Part shown: one piece after another, positions 10,353-24,406 of the stretch
Position numbering within the stretch: position 1 is the stretch's first letter
How the letters are laid out: the number at the start of each line of letters is the position of its first letter
Source: Suillus spraguei
Taxonomy: Eukaryota; Basidiomycota; Agaricomycetes; Boletales; Suillaceae
Direction: 5' to 3'
DNA length: 64,000 bases
NCBI GenBank assembly: GCA_016800925.1
Contig: JABCPU010000070.1
Span: 1-64,000, forward strand
Position numbers and translations under genes: made by a program
The notes under the pieces: generated by a model
Database searches by the model: none
Told to the model about the DNA's origin: nothing
What the model saw: the letters and a program-made list of their open reading frames with translations, nothing else

Positions 10353-11968
10353 CTAAGCTACTTCGGCGATTATACCGCATCCTAAACACCAGTCTTCAAC
10401 GTAAATGGTTGCAACTTGTCCTGGTGCAACGGCCTTTTGCGGCTCATCGAAATCGATGCGGATGCAATCATTGTCACTGAGCTAATTAGTTGACTGTGCA
10501 CGGTAAAATAACAGCTGGACTCACGAGTATACTGAGCACCCTATGTCAGTCATCACATGTCGGAATTTCATACGCGCTTTGAGACCGCCAGGATGCATGA
10601 GCTCTATTGGTGGACTGTCAGCCCATATCCACGTCCAGTCGCAAATTGTCAAGGATTGTGCATATAACGCTGAATGATCCCTGAAATTTAACCATTGTGA
10701 ATGATTCAAAAGAAGATATAATGATACTGACGTCCCAGGTACGACGTATATTATGTTCTTTGGGATATCTTTTTTCACCACAAAAGTCCTCTCTTTGAGA
10801 CCTTTCACTTTGGCCCCTTGACCAATGGTGAAATTCCACGGCCCTGCATGTTCGCCCACTTGGAGTCCTGTTTCTAGATCGATGATCGGCCCAGGTTTAG
10901 GTGGTATATATTGAGCTGAACTAGAAGGTGTAATGGATGATGCCAGGCGCAGAATCTTGACTTACATATGAAATCATGAAATTTGCGTTTCTCCCCCACA
11001 AAACATATACCCATGCTTTCTTGTCTGGCCGCTGTTGGCAAATTCCACTTCACAGCGAGCTCTCTGACCTCTGTCTTTGTTATGGATCCTAAAGGAAAAA
11101 GAGCGCGGAAAAGACTACGTTCAGGGACAGAAGATAGATAATATGTCTGATCCTTTGTAACGTCGCGAGGACGAAGCAGTCTTGGTCGTAGAACGCCATT
11201 ATGGTATTTCCAATCTTTATTTGCGTAGTGGCCTGCATGTATACCAGATGGTGAATTGAACTAAGGATGAAGGGGACAGCATCAAGTACCAGTTGCAAGC
11301 CATGGAGTGTTCGAAAGCCCAGGAACCTCGGTCAGGCGGTCCAGCAATACGCCAAATTTCACTTCTCTGACCTAACATCAAGAACAGAATCCTCAGCCAT
11401 GAATAAAAGAAACTCACTTATTACACCACACATCAGGATTAGGTGTGATACCGCTCTCCCAAAACTTCAAGGAGGGCTCGAATACCCGCGTCCAGTATTC
11501 ACGGGATAGATCCACCTGTAACCAAGCAATCTTAGAAGCCTGCAAAAGTAAGATGATAAAACGTGCCATTTTACAAGGTATGTCGAGCATCCCGCACACG
11601 CGTCTGACATCTTCCCAATCTTTCTCCCATTCGCATCCATGATCTGAACCAGACTCATCGCGCGTGTCCCAATTGCGCATGAACACTGCTGATAGGTCGT
11701 AATCCTGTTGATACAAAAAATCTGTGTCAGTTATATCAGTTTTAACCGTGTTGCTTACTTTGTCCGCTAGTAATTTTGCCGTGACAGAGGAATCCACTCC
11801 TCCGGACATTGCAACGACGACTGGGTGACTCGATGGGGAATTTGTTATCGTAAGCACAGGAGGATTTAACTTACCCTTGTCGCCTTTTCTCGGGACATGT
11901 GCTCTGGAGTCATAATAAGAGCGGATCTGTGACTTTTGCAGTCGTAAAAAGTGACATTGTCGAAACAT
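10353..11968 (-). CDS. SLM3: mitochondrial tRNA-specific 2-thiouridylase
   Basis: The MnmA/TRMU/SLM3 family makes the 2-thio group of s2U34 in mitochondrial tRNAs for Lys, Glu and Gln. Exon 1 (ATG 11968, ends 11759) holds the PP-loop VVVAMSGGVDSSVTAKLL. Later exons give NWDTRDESG, REYWTRVFEPSLKFWESG, TPNPDVWCNK with the catalytic Cys, the segment with SMGICFVGEKRKFHDF including the second active Cys, PGPIIDLETGLQVGEH and a C-terminal beta barrel ending at 10353. At least six introns are needed. The one after IPCKM (11516 and above) fits only with a GC donor (gcacgt). The frame is intact and length is normal. A decayed fragment of its penultimate region occurs near 22013. Confidence 0.9.
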
Positions 11969-12328
11969 AGAGCATTTGAGTCTTCAAAGCGTGACAAGTG
12001 CACGCGTGACCCGACGTGATCACATCACACAGTGGCATCGGGGTTAGCGGTGTTTTTATACTGTAACAAAATATAAATTTTCAAACTGACCATGTGTTAA
12101 CGATAATGAGAAATTCAATCAGATTTTCTGCACATGCTCATTTTTGTTGTGATTATAAATTTTCAAACTGATCATATGTCAATGACAATAAGAAATTGAG
12201 TAATCGGAACATGGACTGAGTCACTAGCGGAGTTATGAAAAATATCTGAGTGATATCGGACATATCAAATGACACCAAATGGGGGTAGAAAACCCGTGCA
12301 TTGTAGAAGATTGGTTACAAAGTTCACA
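11969..12328. repeat. AT-rich spacer with a diverged direct repeat
   Basis: Two copies of about 50 bases, each beginning ataaattttcaaactga, lie near 12071 and 12156. No gene is seen. Confidence 0.5.
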
Positions 12329-13600
12329 CTATGACAATGAGGTATGCGTTGGGGGAATCCTGCGTATTATATACTGAATGCGACGTGCCCAGTGGGCTAA
12401 GAAATCAAAAGAAAAGATCTTGCCATCAGGAGCCACCCAGGAACGCAATTTCCAGGTGCTGAAACCCTGACGTATGACCTGGAATCGAGAGAAAACTTCG
12501 TCCATGGTCGGACGTTGTGCTGGATCCGAATGCATCATGTCTGATACTAGACCGTTCAGGAATTCCACACCTGAATAGCGCTGCTTTGTGCAAATAAGAG
12601 AATGAAAAACAAGAAGCCAAGTTGCACCTCACGTCGAGAAATATTTCCTGGATGGCATGTCCAAGATACCAAACGTCAGTCGGGAAAGGGTTCCGAGGTT
12701 TAAAACTGTCTTCCTTGAATTCAGGCACCTCTTTATCTCCACCGAATATCGGATCCTCTAATGGGTTGGTGTTGGATGCTTCATACTTGCGAGAGATACC
12801 GAAGTCTATGAAGTAATATCGTGGTGGCGACTGCATACGCGTGCGATGCCTGGCTGGGCGTTTGAGGTCCTCCGACATATATTGTTCACTTGGATGCCAT
12901 CCATCTGTGAACATGCAGCCATCCATCAGTATGTTCAGCTGCATACAGTCACTATAACAAGATCATGAGACAAGCCACGCTACCAACTCAGATACGCACC
13001 GGTGAGCGACATGATGCCTGTGCATAAAGCGGAGCCCCTTCAAAAGTAAGAAAAGACATGATAGATTAGCAAATGAAAAGCATACCTCAAAAAGCTGGTG
13101 AATGCAATCAACGACTTCTCCGACTGTGTCAAAAGAGGGATTCGTGACATCCCGGAGTAACGGCATGACGAGTATCACAGTATGATCATCGGAGGGCACT
13201 TCCAAAACATCGTAAATTGGGATGCAATGGTTGGCCGGGTCAATGCTAAGAGGAGGGGTGGAGAAATAGCGACCTATTTCTATCTCATAAGGGTGCCGGG
13301 ATACATCTATACGTTTGAGTGATACGCGAGCGCCGTCTTGAATACGTCGTGCATCTAGTACAAGATAGTGCTAAAGGATGCACGGTAAATGATGAACACT
13401 GCTATTACCAAAGCACTTACTGGTGGCACAATTCCATCCTCGCAGTTTATGTCGATTTTGTTGGTGTTCGTCCAAGAAGGGACCCAATCTGGACTGTAGC
13501 GACTTCGTAGGTTGTAACCCTTTTCTTTGAGGAAGTTGTAGTGGCTCCTCCACCAGACCTCATATTCGGAAAGATGGGGATGAGGAGCAGAGGTCGCCAT
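12329..13600 (-). CDS. divergent fungal protein kinase-like protein
   Basis: The ATG at 13600 gives the N-terminal WWRSHYNFLKEKGYNLRSRY and PDWVPSWTNTN signature of a kinase-like family expanded in basidiomycetes. It is followed by a lobe with LDARRIQDGARVSLKRID (the VAIK-like lysine) and HTVILVMPLLRD. Splicing from about 13014 to 12958 restores VAHRDCMQLNILMDG, the catalytic HRD loop with Asn, then YYFIDFGISRKY (DFG). The last exon has MMHSDPAQRPTMDEVFSRF. There is no clear glycine-rich loop. Catalytic residues are present, so it may be active. The substrate is unknown, as for the whole family. Confidence 0.8.
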
Positions 13601-14622
13601 CCTCAAACACAGCCCGAGTTGTGGTGTGAACCATAAGTCACAGGTTGTCAAAGCTATATAAAAACGAATATAAACCTACATGTAATAATGCGAAGCTACT
13701 TTTGGCTTGGCCAATAACCAAGCGACGGCACTTATGGCGTTACTAGCAGGAAAACTACTTTTGGCTGAAAATTTGACCAAGTGCCGGTACTTTGCAGAAC
13801 TGCCACTGGACACGTTGCATCAACGTGCAATATTTCATAATATTGTTCCATAGGGCAGGCATATCAACTTTGCGGGGATATGGAAGACAACAGCGTGCAT
13901 AATCCGCGCGAGTTAACGTTGTTACTTACTAGTAGACGAAGCTGACGGGCTTACATTTAACGTAAAGGGTCCTTGATAACGATGTGCACTACTAAGCTGG
14001 CCCTTAAAAGGTAAGTATACTCCGACAAATTATTTTCTCGCCCAGATTTCGTACCGGATGGACCGCTGGTTGGGTAATTCGGACCCCGGCGGTGCGCGGA
14101 CTTATCACTGAATGAACGCTTAGCTTACGTGTATTACGGACACTTACGAACCACTTACGGCCTCAGCATGTAGAGCACTCATGGATGTTCCCCTCATTGT
14201 TAATTATTTTATTTTGCTATTATAAACTCACGAGGGAACGAAAACTGAAAGTTTTGATCAATATTGCTGAACAGTGAAGACAAGATCTGAATTGAGGTCG
14301 GCTAAAAAAGGTACGCCGACTCTAGCCATATATAGTGGATGTTTAATTTTCAGCACACCCACCGTGACCCCATGTCAAGACAATTCATACCTAGATCAGT
14401 ATACATATCTGCAAAGTACCTTGATAGGAAACTTTACCTGAATTGATGAAAATGTTCTTCCATGGGTCAATTTCTCATCAATTTCAGCCTCGAGCATAGC
14501 AGCTGCTACTTTCCATATTCGCATGATCTTCCTGTGAAGGAAACAAACCTGTTATCTTTGCCCTCTGGACCTATCGTCAGTCGCTTGCACAAGTCTTTGT
14601 TATAACCAAGGAAATCAATCCC
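13601..14622. other. intergenic, no gene recognised
   Basis: The phrase actacttttggct is repeated near 13695 and 13755. Otherwise unstructured, with no coding signal. Confidence 0.55.
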
Positions 14623-15583
14623 ATGCGTCCCCCAAAAGCTAGCGCAACAGTTCGAATATCCGCGGACTTTGGACCTGCGAGTCAATTCGCGAACTTGCCC
14701 GCTACCTTCATCCAGCTGAAGGGCCGGTCAGATCTCCAAGAAGGCGAGCTCTATCTACAATTATCCTTAGCAGCCCTGCGAGAGCTGGCCGACCTGTTGG
14801 AACACGATCGTCTCTCACCGACAGATAAAGCCACCTACGATCGAGCCTACGCCGCCGGCAAGCTTCAATATTATCAGTAGGTTTTTTCCACCTCACAAAA
14901 AAGGCCTTACTCATCTTCACAGAGCGGTAAAACTCAGAGACCAACTTCAGACGCAGAAGAAATCTTTCCGCAAGTTCATCGTAAATCTTTTCCGCAAGTC
15001 GGATGCCGAGCGCTTTGTTCAGGTCACGTATCGCGCTTATACGGGTATCAAAGTAAGTTGACTGGTCGCACAACAGACATATTAGAATTGCAGTTGAATG
15101 ACGTTACAGAGGACTTCAGAAGATCTAGCCAGACGTTTGCTGCCGGGAAATGATGCCCTTAGTATGTCAGAAAGGACAGTACGAGCTCCCTTGCTGACCG
15201 TCGGCTAGCATTTGGAAATCCAGGGGACTCCACGCAAGGTAACGCCCCTGAGGAAAGTCCGTGTGATGTGGTGGAGGGTATGTATCATCTACGCATTCCG
15301 TAACGGAATACTGAGCGTATTGCAGGCAAAGGCAGTCTTTCAGGTTGGTGGGAGAGTTCTTTCCCTTCGTCTATATCTAACGTGTATTGGATTAGTCGCC
15401 GATCTTCCTCCGAACGAACCCATCCGAGGCCTTAATGTGGATGTACATAATGAACAAGAAGAACAAGAGGTCCTTGCGACACTGTATCGAATAGCGAAAG
15501 CTAGAGAGGTAGAGAACGAAGAAGCAGAACATGATGATGATCAATCCACCAGTATGTTTTTAAAATTATCACCCATGGAGTAA
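14623..15583 (+). CDS. unknown multi-exon gene
   Basis: The ATG is at 14623. Exon 1 encodes a folded-looking region (PATFIQLKGRSDLQEGELYL). A GT-AG intron (about 14876-14924) joins it in frame to a basic stretch QTQKKSFRKFIVNLFRKSD, and another donor follows GIK at about 15053. Downstream, the frame around 15400-15583 (PPNEPIRGLNVDVHNEQEEQ, then an acidic tail) looks coding, but I could not join all exons with certainty. The 3' limit and whether it is one gene or two are open. I do not recognise a family. Confidence 0.45.
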
Positions 15584-16432
15584 CTCAAGAGGTTCCTTGA
15601 TATCTCAGTCAGACCCTCCCACTCGCAGAGTAGAGCGCCATCTCCTAGCCCCAGCTGCTGCACAATCAATGTTTATTATAATATCAACCAAAGCGTGGTA
15701 TCTTTCGATTCAGATTCGACAGGAACAACATTGAATGTCGGGGCGAATGAAGGTTTGCCATGTCCGTTGCTGATCATCCTGCGATGTTTAACGACGATGA
15801 TAGGGGCCGGCTCTGCATATGGCTGAATACTAGATACCAATCAGTCAACGTCTTGGTTAGATTGTAATGCATTCAATAATAAGTATGTCTCGACAGTCCT
15901 GTTGTATCAGTAATGACTTTCCGTGGGCTCGAAAATTCTGATTAGACACCTGTGTGTCGCCATCAACGTTACTTATTAGTATAGTATACTTTCTCATAAC
16001 ACATAACGTCAAGATTCGAGGCCATGCATTATCAACACTCACGATGTTGTGTGACATATCGTGACCTCCTGCAAGAGTACGACCGCAAATATTGTACATT
16101 ACATGCATAGTATAAATATCGTTGTCTGCTCTGCCCTGCAATGTGAGGGTGCTTCAATGATCAAACATTTGCATTAGAGTGGGGTGAGATAAACCCCTGT
16201 AATTTTTTGTCTCCAGAAATAATAATGTGTAATTCTAAATATAGACATATCATAATGCGCGTTTTATTTGTCAGCTCTACCGGCATCAATTTCGGGCTGA
16301 TGTTGATCGTTCACCGAGTCCAGTGTACATCCACCACCTATTCTTCAAGATTGGATTGTACGACAAACAATAGAAATCACAGAAAGCAAAAGGACACGCA
16401 TCATTTTTAGTAACCGATCCAGCAGCCTATAA
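15584..16432. other. intergenic, no gene recognised
   Basis: AT-rich spacer upstream of ELP3. No supported ORF or repeat. Confidence 0.55.
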
Positions 16433-18467
<2,035 letters not shown>

Positions 18468-18508
18468 CATATACAGTTACACTATGGTTGTACATTACAT
18501 TATCGTTT

Positions 18509-19646
18509 TCACGAGCGTTTTTGGTCGCTAATGATCAATGTATGAAAATTCGGAAACACGAGTTCCTCCTCTACCGTATTGCGTATGACATCCTGAATAA
18601 ACCTCTCGACCCGAGTCACGTTCTTAAGAACATGTTTGTCCGCCTGGCCGATCTCGCTCTCGATCAATATGGACGGGAGAAGGCGCTGACCGATTGGCAG
18701 AGGTTTTCCGTCGCGTTTTCCGCTGTCCTCGTCCATTTCAGGAGGGGTACTGGTCTGGCTTCGTGTGCGTTTACACGCGGGGCCGTAGGGATCCAATTCA
18801 TCGAGTATGCACAAGTGCACTCGGCCACGTGAACCCTCGTACGCAACAGCTACCTCTCCTGTGAACACCAACCCTGTTACCGAGAGCTTTATCGGAAGGG
18901 ACATGAACGACGGAGAAGGGTAGTTGATCAATAAGGATGTCGTGAGCGTGAGCCGGAGATTGGAGTGCCAATTAAGGTAGAGATGAAGTTGAAGATCTGG
19001 ATTATCGGGCGGGGGAGTTGGAACTGGCTCTGGTTCCGGGCGTGAAGACGAGGATTTGGCGGAGAAAATGAAGACTTATCTGGCGTCGTAGACGCGCGCG
19101 GCATCGAATCACACACCGAACCAGGATCAAACGACGGCATCGATACGCTGCTCGTGGTCGGTCTGAATTCACCCAAGCTAGGCATGCTCACGTGCATGGC
19201 GCTTCCGCCCCATACATCTCTCGGAGAACCGGCGTGCAACCCTGGTGTAGACGAAAACAAATCCACAGATGGACTGTGCCCGTAGCGGATATGTGGTGGC
19301 AGATGATGATACGCCAGACCTTCCTCCGCAGTCCCCCGGCGTGCTCCCTTCCTCGACACCCACTCAACCCGTCCTCGTCATCCCCTGCACCTTCCGTCAC
19401 TTTCACGTTCTCATGATCTGGCTCAGAATTGGAGTCAGAATCAGAGTCTTCGAGGAAATCGCGGTATATATCACGAAGGTCGACGAGCTCAACGTCTGGA
19501 GGGACAGTGCCAAAGTCTAGCGAGGAAATTTCGACAGGACCGATGAAGGATGGCCTTTGAGTCGTCGTTAATTGTTTGTTGAGGATATCAACGAGGGTGG
19601 TCGCTAATGATGAGTTCAGCTTTTGCCATTCCAGTTCGATGGACAT
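18509..19646 (-). CDS. MDM12: ERMES component Mdm12, SMP domain
   Basis: Mdm12 is the cytosolic lipid-binding SMP-domain subunit of the ER-mitochondria encounter structure. The ATG at 19646 gives MSIELEWQKLNSSLATTLVD, then VEISSLDFGTVPPDVELVDL and an acidic linker. The C-terminal half has LRLTLTTSLLINYPSPSFMS, SLPIKLSVTGLVFTGEVAVA, LPIGQRLLPSILIESEIGQ and HVLKNVTRVERFIQDVIR, as in fungal Mdm12. Two frame breaks each fit one missing base in a homopolymer: a T run at 19366-19367 (before EWVSRKGARRG) and a C run at 19007-19009 (before DNPDLQLHLYL). No intron explains them. It faces HYPK with only 50 bases between start codons. Confidence 0.88.
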
Positions 19647-19696
19647 GAATAACAAGCGTCGGCATACTCCGATACTCCTTACTGCAGCAATACCAC
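19647..19696. promoter_or_regulatory. 50-bp bidirectional promoter of MDM12 and HYPK
   Basis: Only 50 bases separate the divergent ATGs at 19646 (minus) and 19697 (plus). Any core promoter must lie here or inside the coding regions, so the transcripts may have very short or overlapping leaders. Confidence 0.5.
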
Positions 19697-20067
19697 ATGA
19701 ACAACGGACGGGGAGAGGCAGAAGTCCTCACGACTGTCAGTAACCAATATCACTCTTCTCATGACCACACTCACCCCAACCTTAGTTTAGCGATGGCTAC
19801 CAATACTCTAAAACTAAGCTCGAAGAGAGCTTGCGGCAAATAATGGCGCTCAAGCCTACCAAGTCTTCCAAGGATGCTGCTGTCGTGAAACGAGAGGACG
19901 TTGATTTCATCGTACGAGTTGCAATCTCTGTCTGGTGCACAACTCATCCACCCACTATGCTTTTGCAGGTAAATGAACTAGGCATTCCTAGATCACACGC
20001 CGAGAAGGCGCTCGTGGAAAGCGGGGGCGAGCTCGAAAAGGCCCTTCGTGCGCTCGTCGCGAGCTGA
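19697..20067 (+). CDS. HYPK: HYPK-like UBA protein (NatA regulator)
   Basis: HYPK binds and regulates the ribosome-associated NatA acetyltransferase. The middle frame reads YSKTKLEESLRQIMALKP, then VVKREDVDFI. An intron (about 19910-19968) joins this to VNELGIPRSHAEKALVES and GGELEKALRALVAS, ending at 20067. The last part is the three-helix UBA domain typical of HYPK/NAC-alpha. The first exon (ATG 19697, MNNGRGEAEVLT) is inferred. Its splice to the second exon near 19790-19830 has two possible acceptors and is less sure. A decayed copy of the 3' end and its flank lies at about 22140-22410. Confidence 0.75.
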
Positions 20068-20639
20068 TGAAACGAAAGCTTGCTGCTCCTTTTCGCTCAG
20101 TATCACTACTCTTCTCCCTCGTCTGTGCAATCGATACCTCAGAAAGAACGACAAGCAGATGGAATGACGAATTTCCAGTCTACGGCATACAGCTGACAGA
20201 ACGACCAGATCACGACAGCAAACGTGGATACTCTACAAAAAAAATTAAATCAAAGTTCATCATTGGCAGATCTTGGTTCTTGGTCGCCGCTCGATTGCTC
20301 ACGAAATGTCGTATACAATTGTTTGAAGTATTTGAGCGCTGCAATAGCACTACAGCGAATGCTGTTACATCAACTTGGCGACCCGCATGATATTGGTAAT
20401 AATATGGAAAACATATAGATAACGCAGTACAGTTATGTTGAAGTCGACGTCATACAGACATCAGACTGTTGGGACTCGGAATCAGGATGTTACAATGCGC
20501 AACTCAGTTTGTCCTCTGCCGGGGTGATTGGTATCTGATAGATTCATTAAACTTGAGTTCTGTGCAATTGCGTATAAATAATAAATCTATCTTGTGTTGA
20601 ATCCAAATCATAAGAGTGTTGATAGCGCGGCAGCAAGCG
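20068..20639. other. 3' flank of HYPK and spacer
   Basis: Non-coding. The first 170 bases recur in diverged form at 22200-22410 as part of a HYPK fragment. Confidence 0.5.
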
Positions 20640-21760
20640 CGAATTCATCTACCAAGTCCAAAAAACCTAGTAGTTGGACGATACACAATGTGAAAAAAGG
20701 GAGAAAACAGTGGTCACAAGTCGAGGGCAACGTCCTGAACGGAACGTCTTGTTCAAGTACAAGGACCCATGGGCTCCCGTCTTAGGGGTCTAGGCAAGTC
20801 GTTCATGAGCTGTCGAGATAAAGGCACAACGAAAGCAAGGGAAACGGAGAGCATTCGAAAACCTTCCTAGTTGTGCTCCTTTTCACGATAAAGGCATGAA
20901 TAGCTTTGGCTTTGAAAATTTATATAAATGACCATGTTTAACAACCCAACTGCACGATTCCTTGCTGGTCGTAATGTTGCAATGTCTCAGCGACTCCTCA
21001 TTGCAGTCTAGATTTGCATACATCCATAGCTATGTAGCGTATAGATACCTATGTTTAGCGAGAGCAAAATTATATCCTTCTATAGTTCTCACGACGACAA
21101 TGTCATGGACTCATGAATTCATTGATGGTGGCTCGGTCGCCTTGCCGTATGATGGATTGTATTCGTGCTGTAAACCGTAGAGTAGATGAGAATATCCAAC
21201 CTGAAGCTCGATGTAAGTTGAAGTACCAATGAGCTTTCTATCCGCGGCCCTGTGCTCTGGTATGTATGTTGAATGAGTGGCGATCGTGATCATAGTTTCG
21301 GCCCTTGGTTAAACATAGTAACCTACCGGTTCGTGTAGGTCACTTGCAAATCGGCCTTACCTAGAATATGAATAGAGGCCATCCCTTTAGTAGTCAAAAG
21401 TAAGTATAAGCGCCATTCCCTTACCGACTGCAAGACGGTCGGGCGAAAAAAAATGAAATGAGGATAGCCGAATGGGCCAAAGACACTCACACGTACATCT
21501 AAAAGGTCAGGTTTTTAGAGACGCTTCGATGTGGCACTGCTATCAATGGGCTTCTAGTTGTGCACTTACAAGCTCATACAAAGAGGCCCTCAAATACATC
21601 ACTGGGCCAAGGGCCATTTCTGCTTCTTTAGCCTGCAATATAAAATTAAATATTCTCCTCTGAAATAGACAGGGGATGCGTCTACTGCAGTTGTCAACAT
21701 TAAGGAAGCCTACCATGCAAGATGTTTGACAGTTCCGTGTTGAAGACTCCGTCACTGCTC
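20640..21760 (-). pseudogene. decayed copy of the unknown gene at 32.3-33.6 kb
   Basis: Patches match 32690-33400 in the same orientation. Examples: VTYTN just before an intron (21335-21350), and a terminal segment with VGYSHLLYG (21190-21215) matching VGDSHLLYG at 32977-33005, with a similar upstream exon (EGLF against EGLY). The frame is broken by stops. I do not recognise the family. Confidence 0.45.
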
Positions 21761-21924
21761 GTTAGAAGTCCCAGGATCACCGTAATATATGGCCCAAACA
21801 TCACTGGAAGGGACCTGATTTCACTTTCGAAACCCGACATACTTCACGTTGAACGTTTGTACCTCTGGCGTACGACCCATAACTGCAACTAAGTTAAATA
21901 TAAATATTGAAAGAGTAATTGTCT

Positions 21925-22110
21925 GATGTGCCGATCTTAAGTTGGGAGACACCAAGGGAAGTTGCGCTGAGCATACTGTGGAGCAACAGCCATCGATCAG
22001 ATATCATGCATATGCCGGAGTTTCGTGCTCACTTTGAGACTGCTGAGTTGCATGATATTGATTGGTGAACTGTCAGGACTCCACATCCCACAGATTGGGG
22101 ATCATAAGAT
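21925..22110 (-). pseudogene. fragment of the TRMU/SLM3 gene and its 3' flank
   Basis: 22013-22095 resembles 10557-10640, the minus-strand exon of the thiouridylase with the RMKFRHVMTD motif. 21925-21990 resembles the gene's 3' flank at 10058-10130. The 400 bases between are deleted. Orientation is kept and the copy is far too decayed to code. Confidence 0.55.
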
Positions 22111-22139
22111 CGTGCGTTGAGAAGGTCTGAGAAGACGCT

Positions 22140-22420
22140 TTCGGTGGCAGCAGGCCCCGAGGAGAAACTCGAAAAGGCCCTTCCTGCGCTGAGTTACCAT
22201 AAGCTGATGTTTTACCAACGAAAGTGTATGTTCACCCCCGGCGAGGGAACGGGGAGGCAGCCATTGGCTATACCGATAGGTTCTTGAGCTGCACATCTAT
22301 GCAGTCGACACCTCAGCAAGCCGGAACAGCAGATGGAAAGGATGTAAATTCAGTTCCAATTACAGCTAACAGAACGTGTCAGCAAAAGTCGGTACTCTAT
22401 TAAAAAAAGTTCCAAGCTCA
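22140..22420 (+). pseudogene. fragment of HYPK 3' exon and downstream flank
   Basis: gctcgaaaaggccctt...tgcgct (HYPK codons for LEKALRAL) recurs at 22168-22192 as ctcgaaaaggcccttcctgcgct. It is followed by a diverged copy of 20090-20240 (cagcagatggaa, cagctaacagaacg, tactctattaaaaaaa). It sits directly after the TRMU fragment. Confidence 0.6.
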
Positions 22421-22808
22421 TCAGCCACAAGTCCTCGTGCGTAAAGGTAGTAAAGCCAAGCAAAAAAATAGAAATGCAATCTGAAATGAACGGCACTGAG
22501 AGCTTCAGAATAGCAAAATGCACGAAGCAAGCAGTGCGACCGGAAAAGACTGCCGAGGAGAATGAGCGAAATGAATCGTAACGTAACCTGGCTGTAAAAA
22601 AGAGAGGATTTAATATGATAACCATGAAATATATTCAGATTTGCCTGTTTGTGAGGTCGTGGTGCAGTGGCGCGATGTAATATCTGTGGTAAAAAGGGCT
22701 TGTTTGCAAAGATCTAAGAAACGGGTATATTCAAAAAAAAATCATCGTAAGACGTCGTATAATAGTTGAAAGTTCTGATATGTTCTTTTTTATGTCCTGG
22801 TGTGTTGA
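22421..22808. other. 3' flank of the transporter gene
   Basis: AT-rich, non-coding. Confidence 0.5.
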
Positions 22809-24406
22809 TTACAGTCGCTCTTCAGGCCTGGGAGTGGGCGTACGTGAGGGAAAAGGAGAGCCGTATGGTGCGTTGAGGTATCGTGAAGTAGGTTCCATGT
22901 CGGAGAAGTAGTCGCTCTCGACCGTGCTCGAGGGCTTTTCTGCAAGGCCAAGAGCGCTGGCAATAGCTCGGGGGCTTCCAAACGGCGATGACCTCTTCTG
23001 TGATGGGAACTGGCCAATTATGGGATCATCAGGGCCTAGAGGGGCGTCTGAAAATGACTTCGAGCTGCTACTGATTGCGGATGTTATCTTTGTCTCAGGC
23101 GATACGGGCTGGTTGTACATGGCAGTTGCTGCGAGCACAGTAGAAGCTCCGATGATGAAGGAAGGGGTGATATGGAAGTCGAAGAGCACGACGGAGGCGA
23201 GGAAGGAGAGAATGATAGATAGTGATGTCGCAAATCCCTTCAAGATATTGTCCGAGTACTTGATCACGACGGCAGTCACCAAACCACCAAAGACTTGTAT
23301 CGACACCGTAGCCCATGCCCATCCACCAAAGTTTCGGAAGAGGTAGCTCAAGAAACTCATGGAAGGCGGTTGCGCAGGGCCATAGAGAATGGGGAGGAAG
23401 GCAGGGAGAAGGGAGAAGAGCGAGAGTTGGACATTGCGCACCCACAGGTCTGCCTTGGAGTTCTTGAGCACCATCTCAAAGTAGACACCTGCGAGACCAG
23501 ATGTAAAGCAGGCAGCAGTGACCGCACCAAAGCCCTTAAGTGGGCTCATAATATGGATGTGCAGAGGCGCCGCATCATGAGCACTCCCCACGCGAATCTC
23601 CCGCATCCCGCTATTCGATGCAGTCGTCTGCACCTGAACGATACCAACACCAATCGCCAAGAAAAATAAGGACAACCATTTCGTCGAAGATAGCGTCTTC
23701 CGAAGGAGGACGACCGAGAACGCCGCAGTAGTCAGGATCTTCATCTGATATGCCACCTGAAAGGACGCCACAGGTAGATTACTGATAGCAACAAACTGCA
23801 ACGAGTTCTGCACGACGTAAAGAACGGCTGGTATGGACAGCTTCCAACAATCGGGGCTGAAAATCTCACTGCATACTTGGCGGAAAGGCGCAGACCATGG
23901 AAACAGTGCTTGCACGAGACCGATGAATGATTTCCGGGATGACCAATGAGATTCTAACGTGTCCTGTGCTCTCCATAGTGCAATGACGAAGGATATGGAT
24001 CCCTTTAGTACTTCACATAGTAGTACTGCTGCTGCAGGAGAATATGACAGGTGCGGAGGTGTTGATACGCGAGAGTAGTGCATCACAATAGACAAGGTCG
24101 CATTTTGAACAGCGAGAGTGATGAGCCTGATACATGGGAAAGTTAGCCATCTGCAGACCGAACGCTTGGTTGAACTCACGATACGTATTTCAGAGGCATT
24201 CCACATATTGTTGGATGTTTCGGAGCTGTTTCTGGCAGGGCAGCATTCAGATGCTGGTTGAGAAGTAACCCGGTTGATTTGGGTGAGAGACCGTGAAGCC
24301 CTGAGGGAGGAAGTAATGGGGCTAGACGTGGGCTGGTGTTTGTGGTGCCGGCGATGTTGGAAGATGAAGGAACGGAACGGATGGAAGGGTATGCACGATG
24401 ATACAT
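22809..24406 (-). CDS. nucleotide-sugar (UDP-galactose type) transporter
   Basis: A Golgi SLC35A-family antiporter exchanging a nucleotide sugar for UMP. Exon 1 (24406-24180) has a Ser/Pro-rich cytosolic head ending MPLKYVS. A GT-AG intron joins it to exon 2 (24126-22809), opening with the family signature LITLAVQNATLSIVMHYSR. Then come about nine to ten membrane segments, including the PAVLYVVQNSLQFVAISNLP and ASFQVAYQMKILTTA motifs and IGVGIVQVQT. The 514-residue protein is longer than most relatives because of a hydrophilic head and a tail after MYNQPV carrying serine clusters. UDP-galactose is the likeliest substrate from these motifs, but UDP-GlcNAc or CMP-sugar relatives share them. The frame is intact. 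Confidence 0.88.

Noticed and set aside
12130..12200. Possible CRISPR-like direct repeats
   Set aside because: Only two diverged AT-rich copies, and this is a eukaryotic nuclear sequence.
19188..19655. A separate protein ending in a Cys/His-rich tail
   Set aside because: It is MDM12 read on after a one-base break; the true family sequence continues in the next frame.
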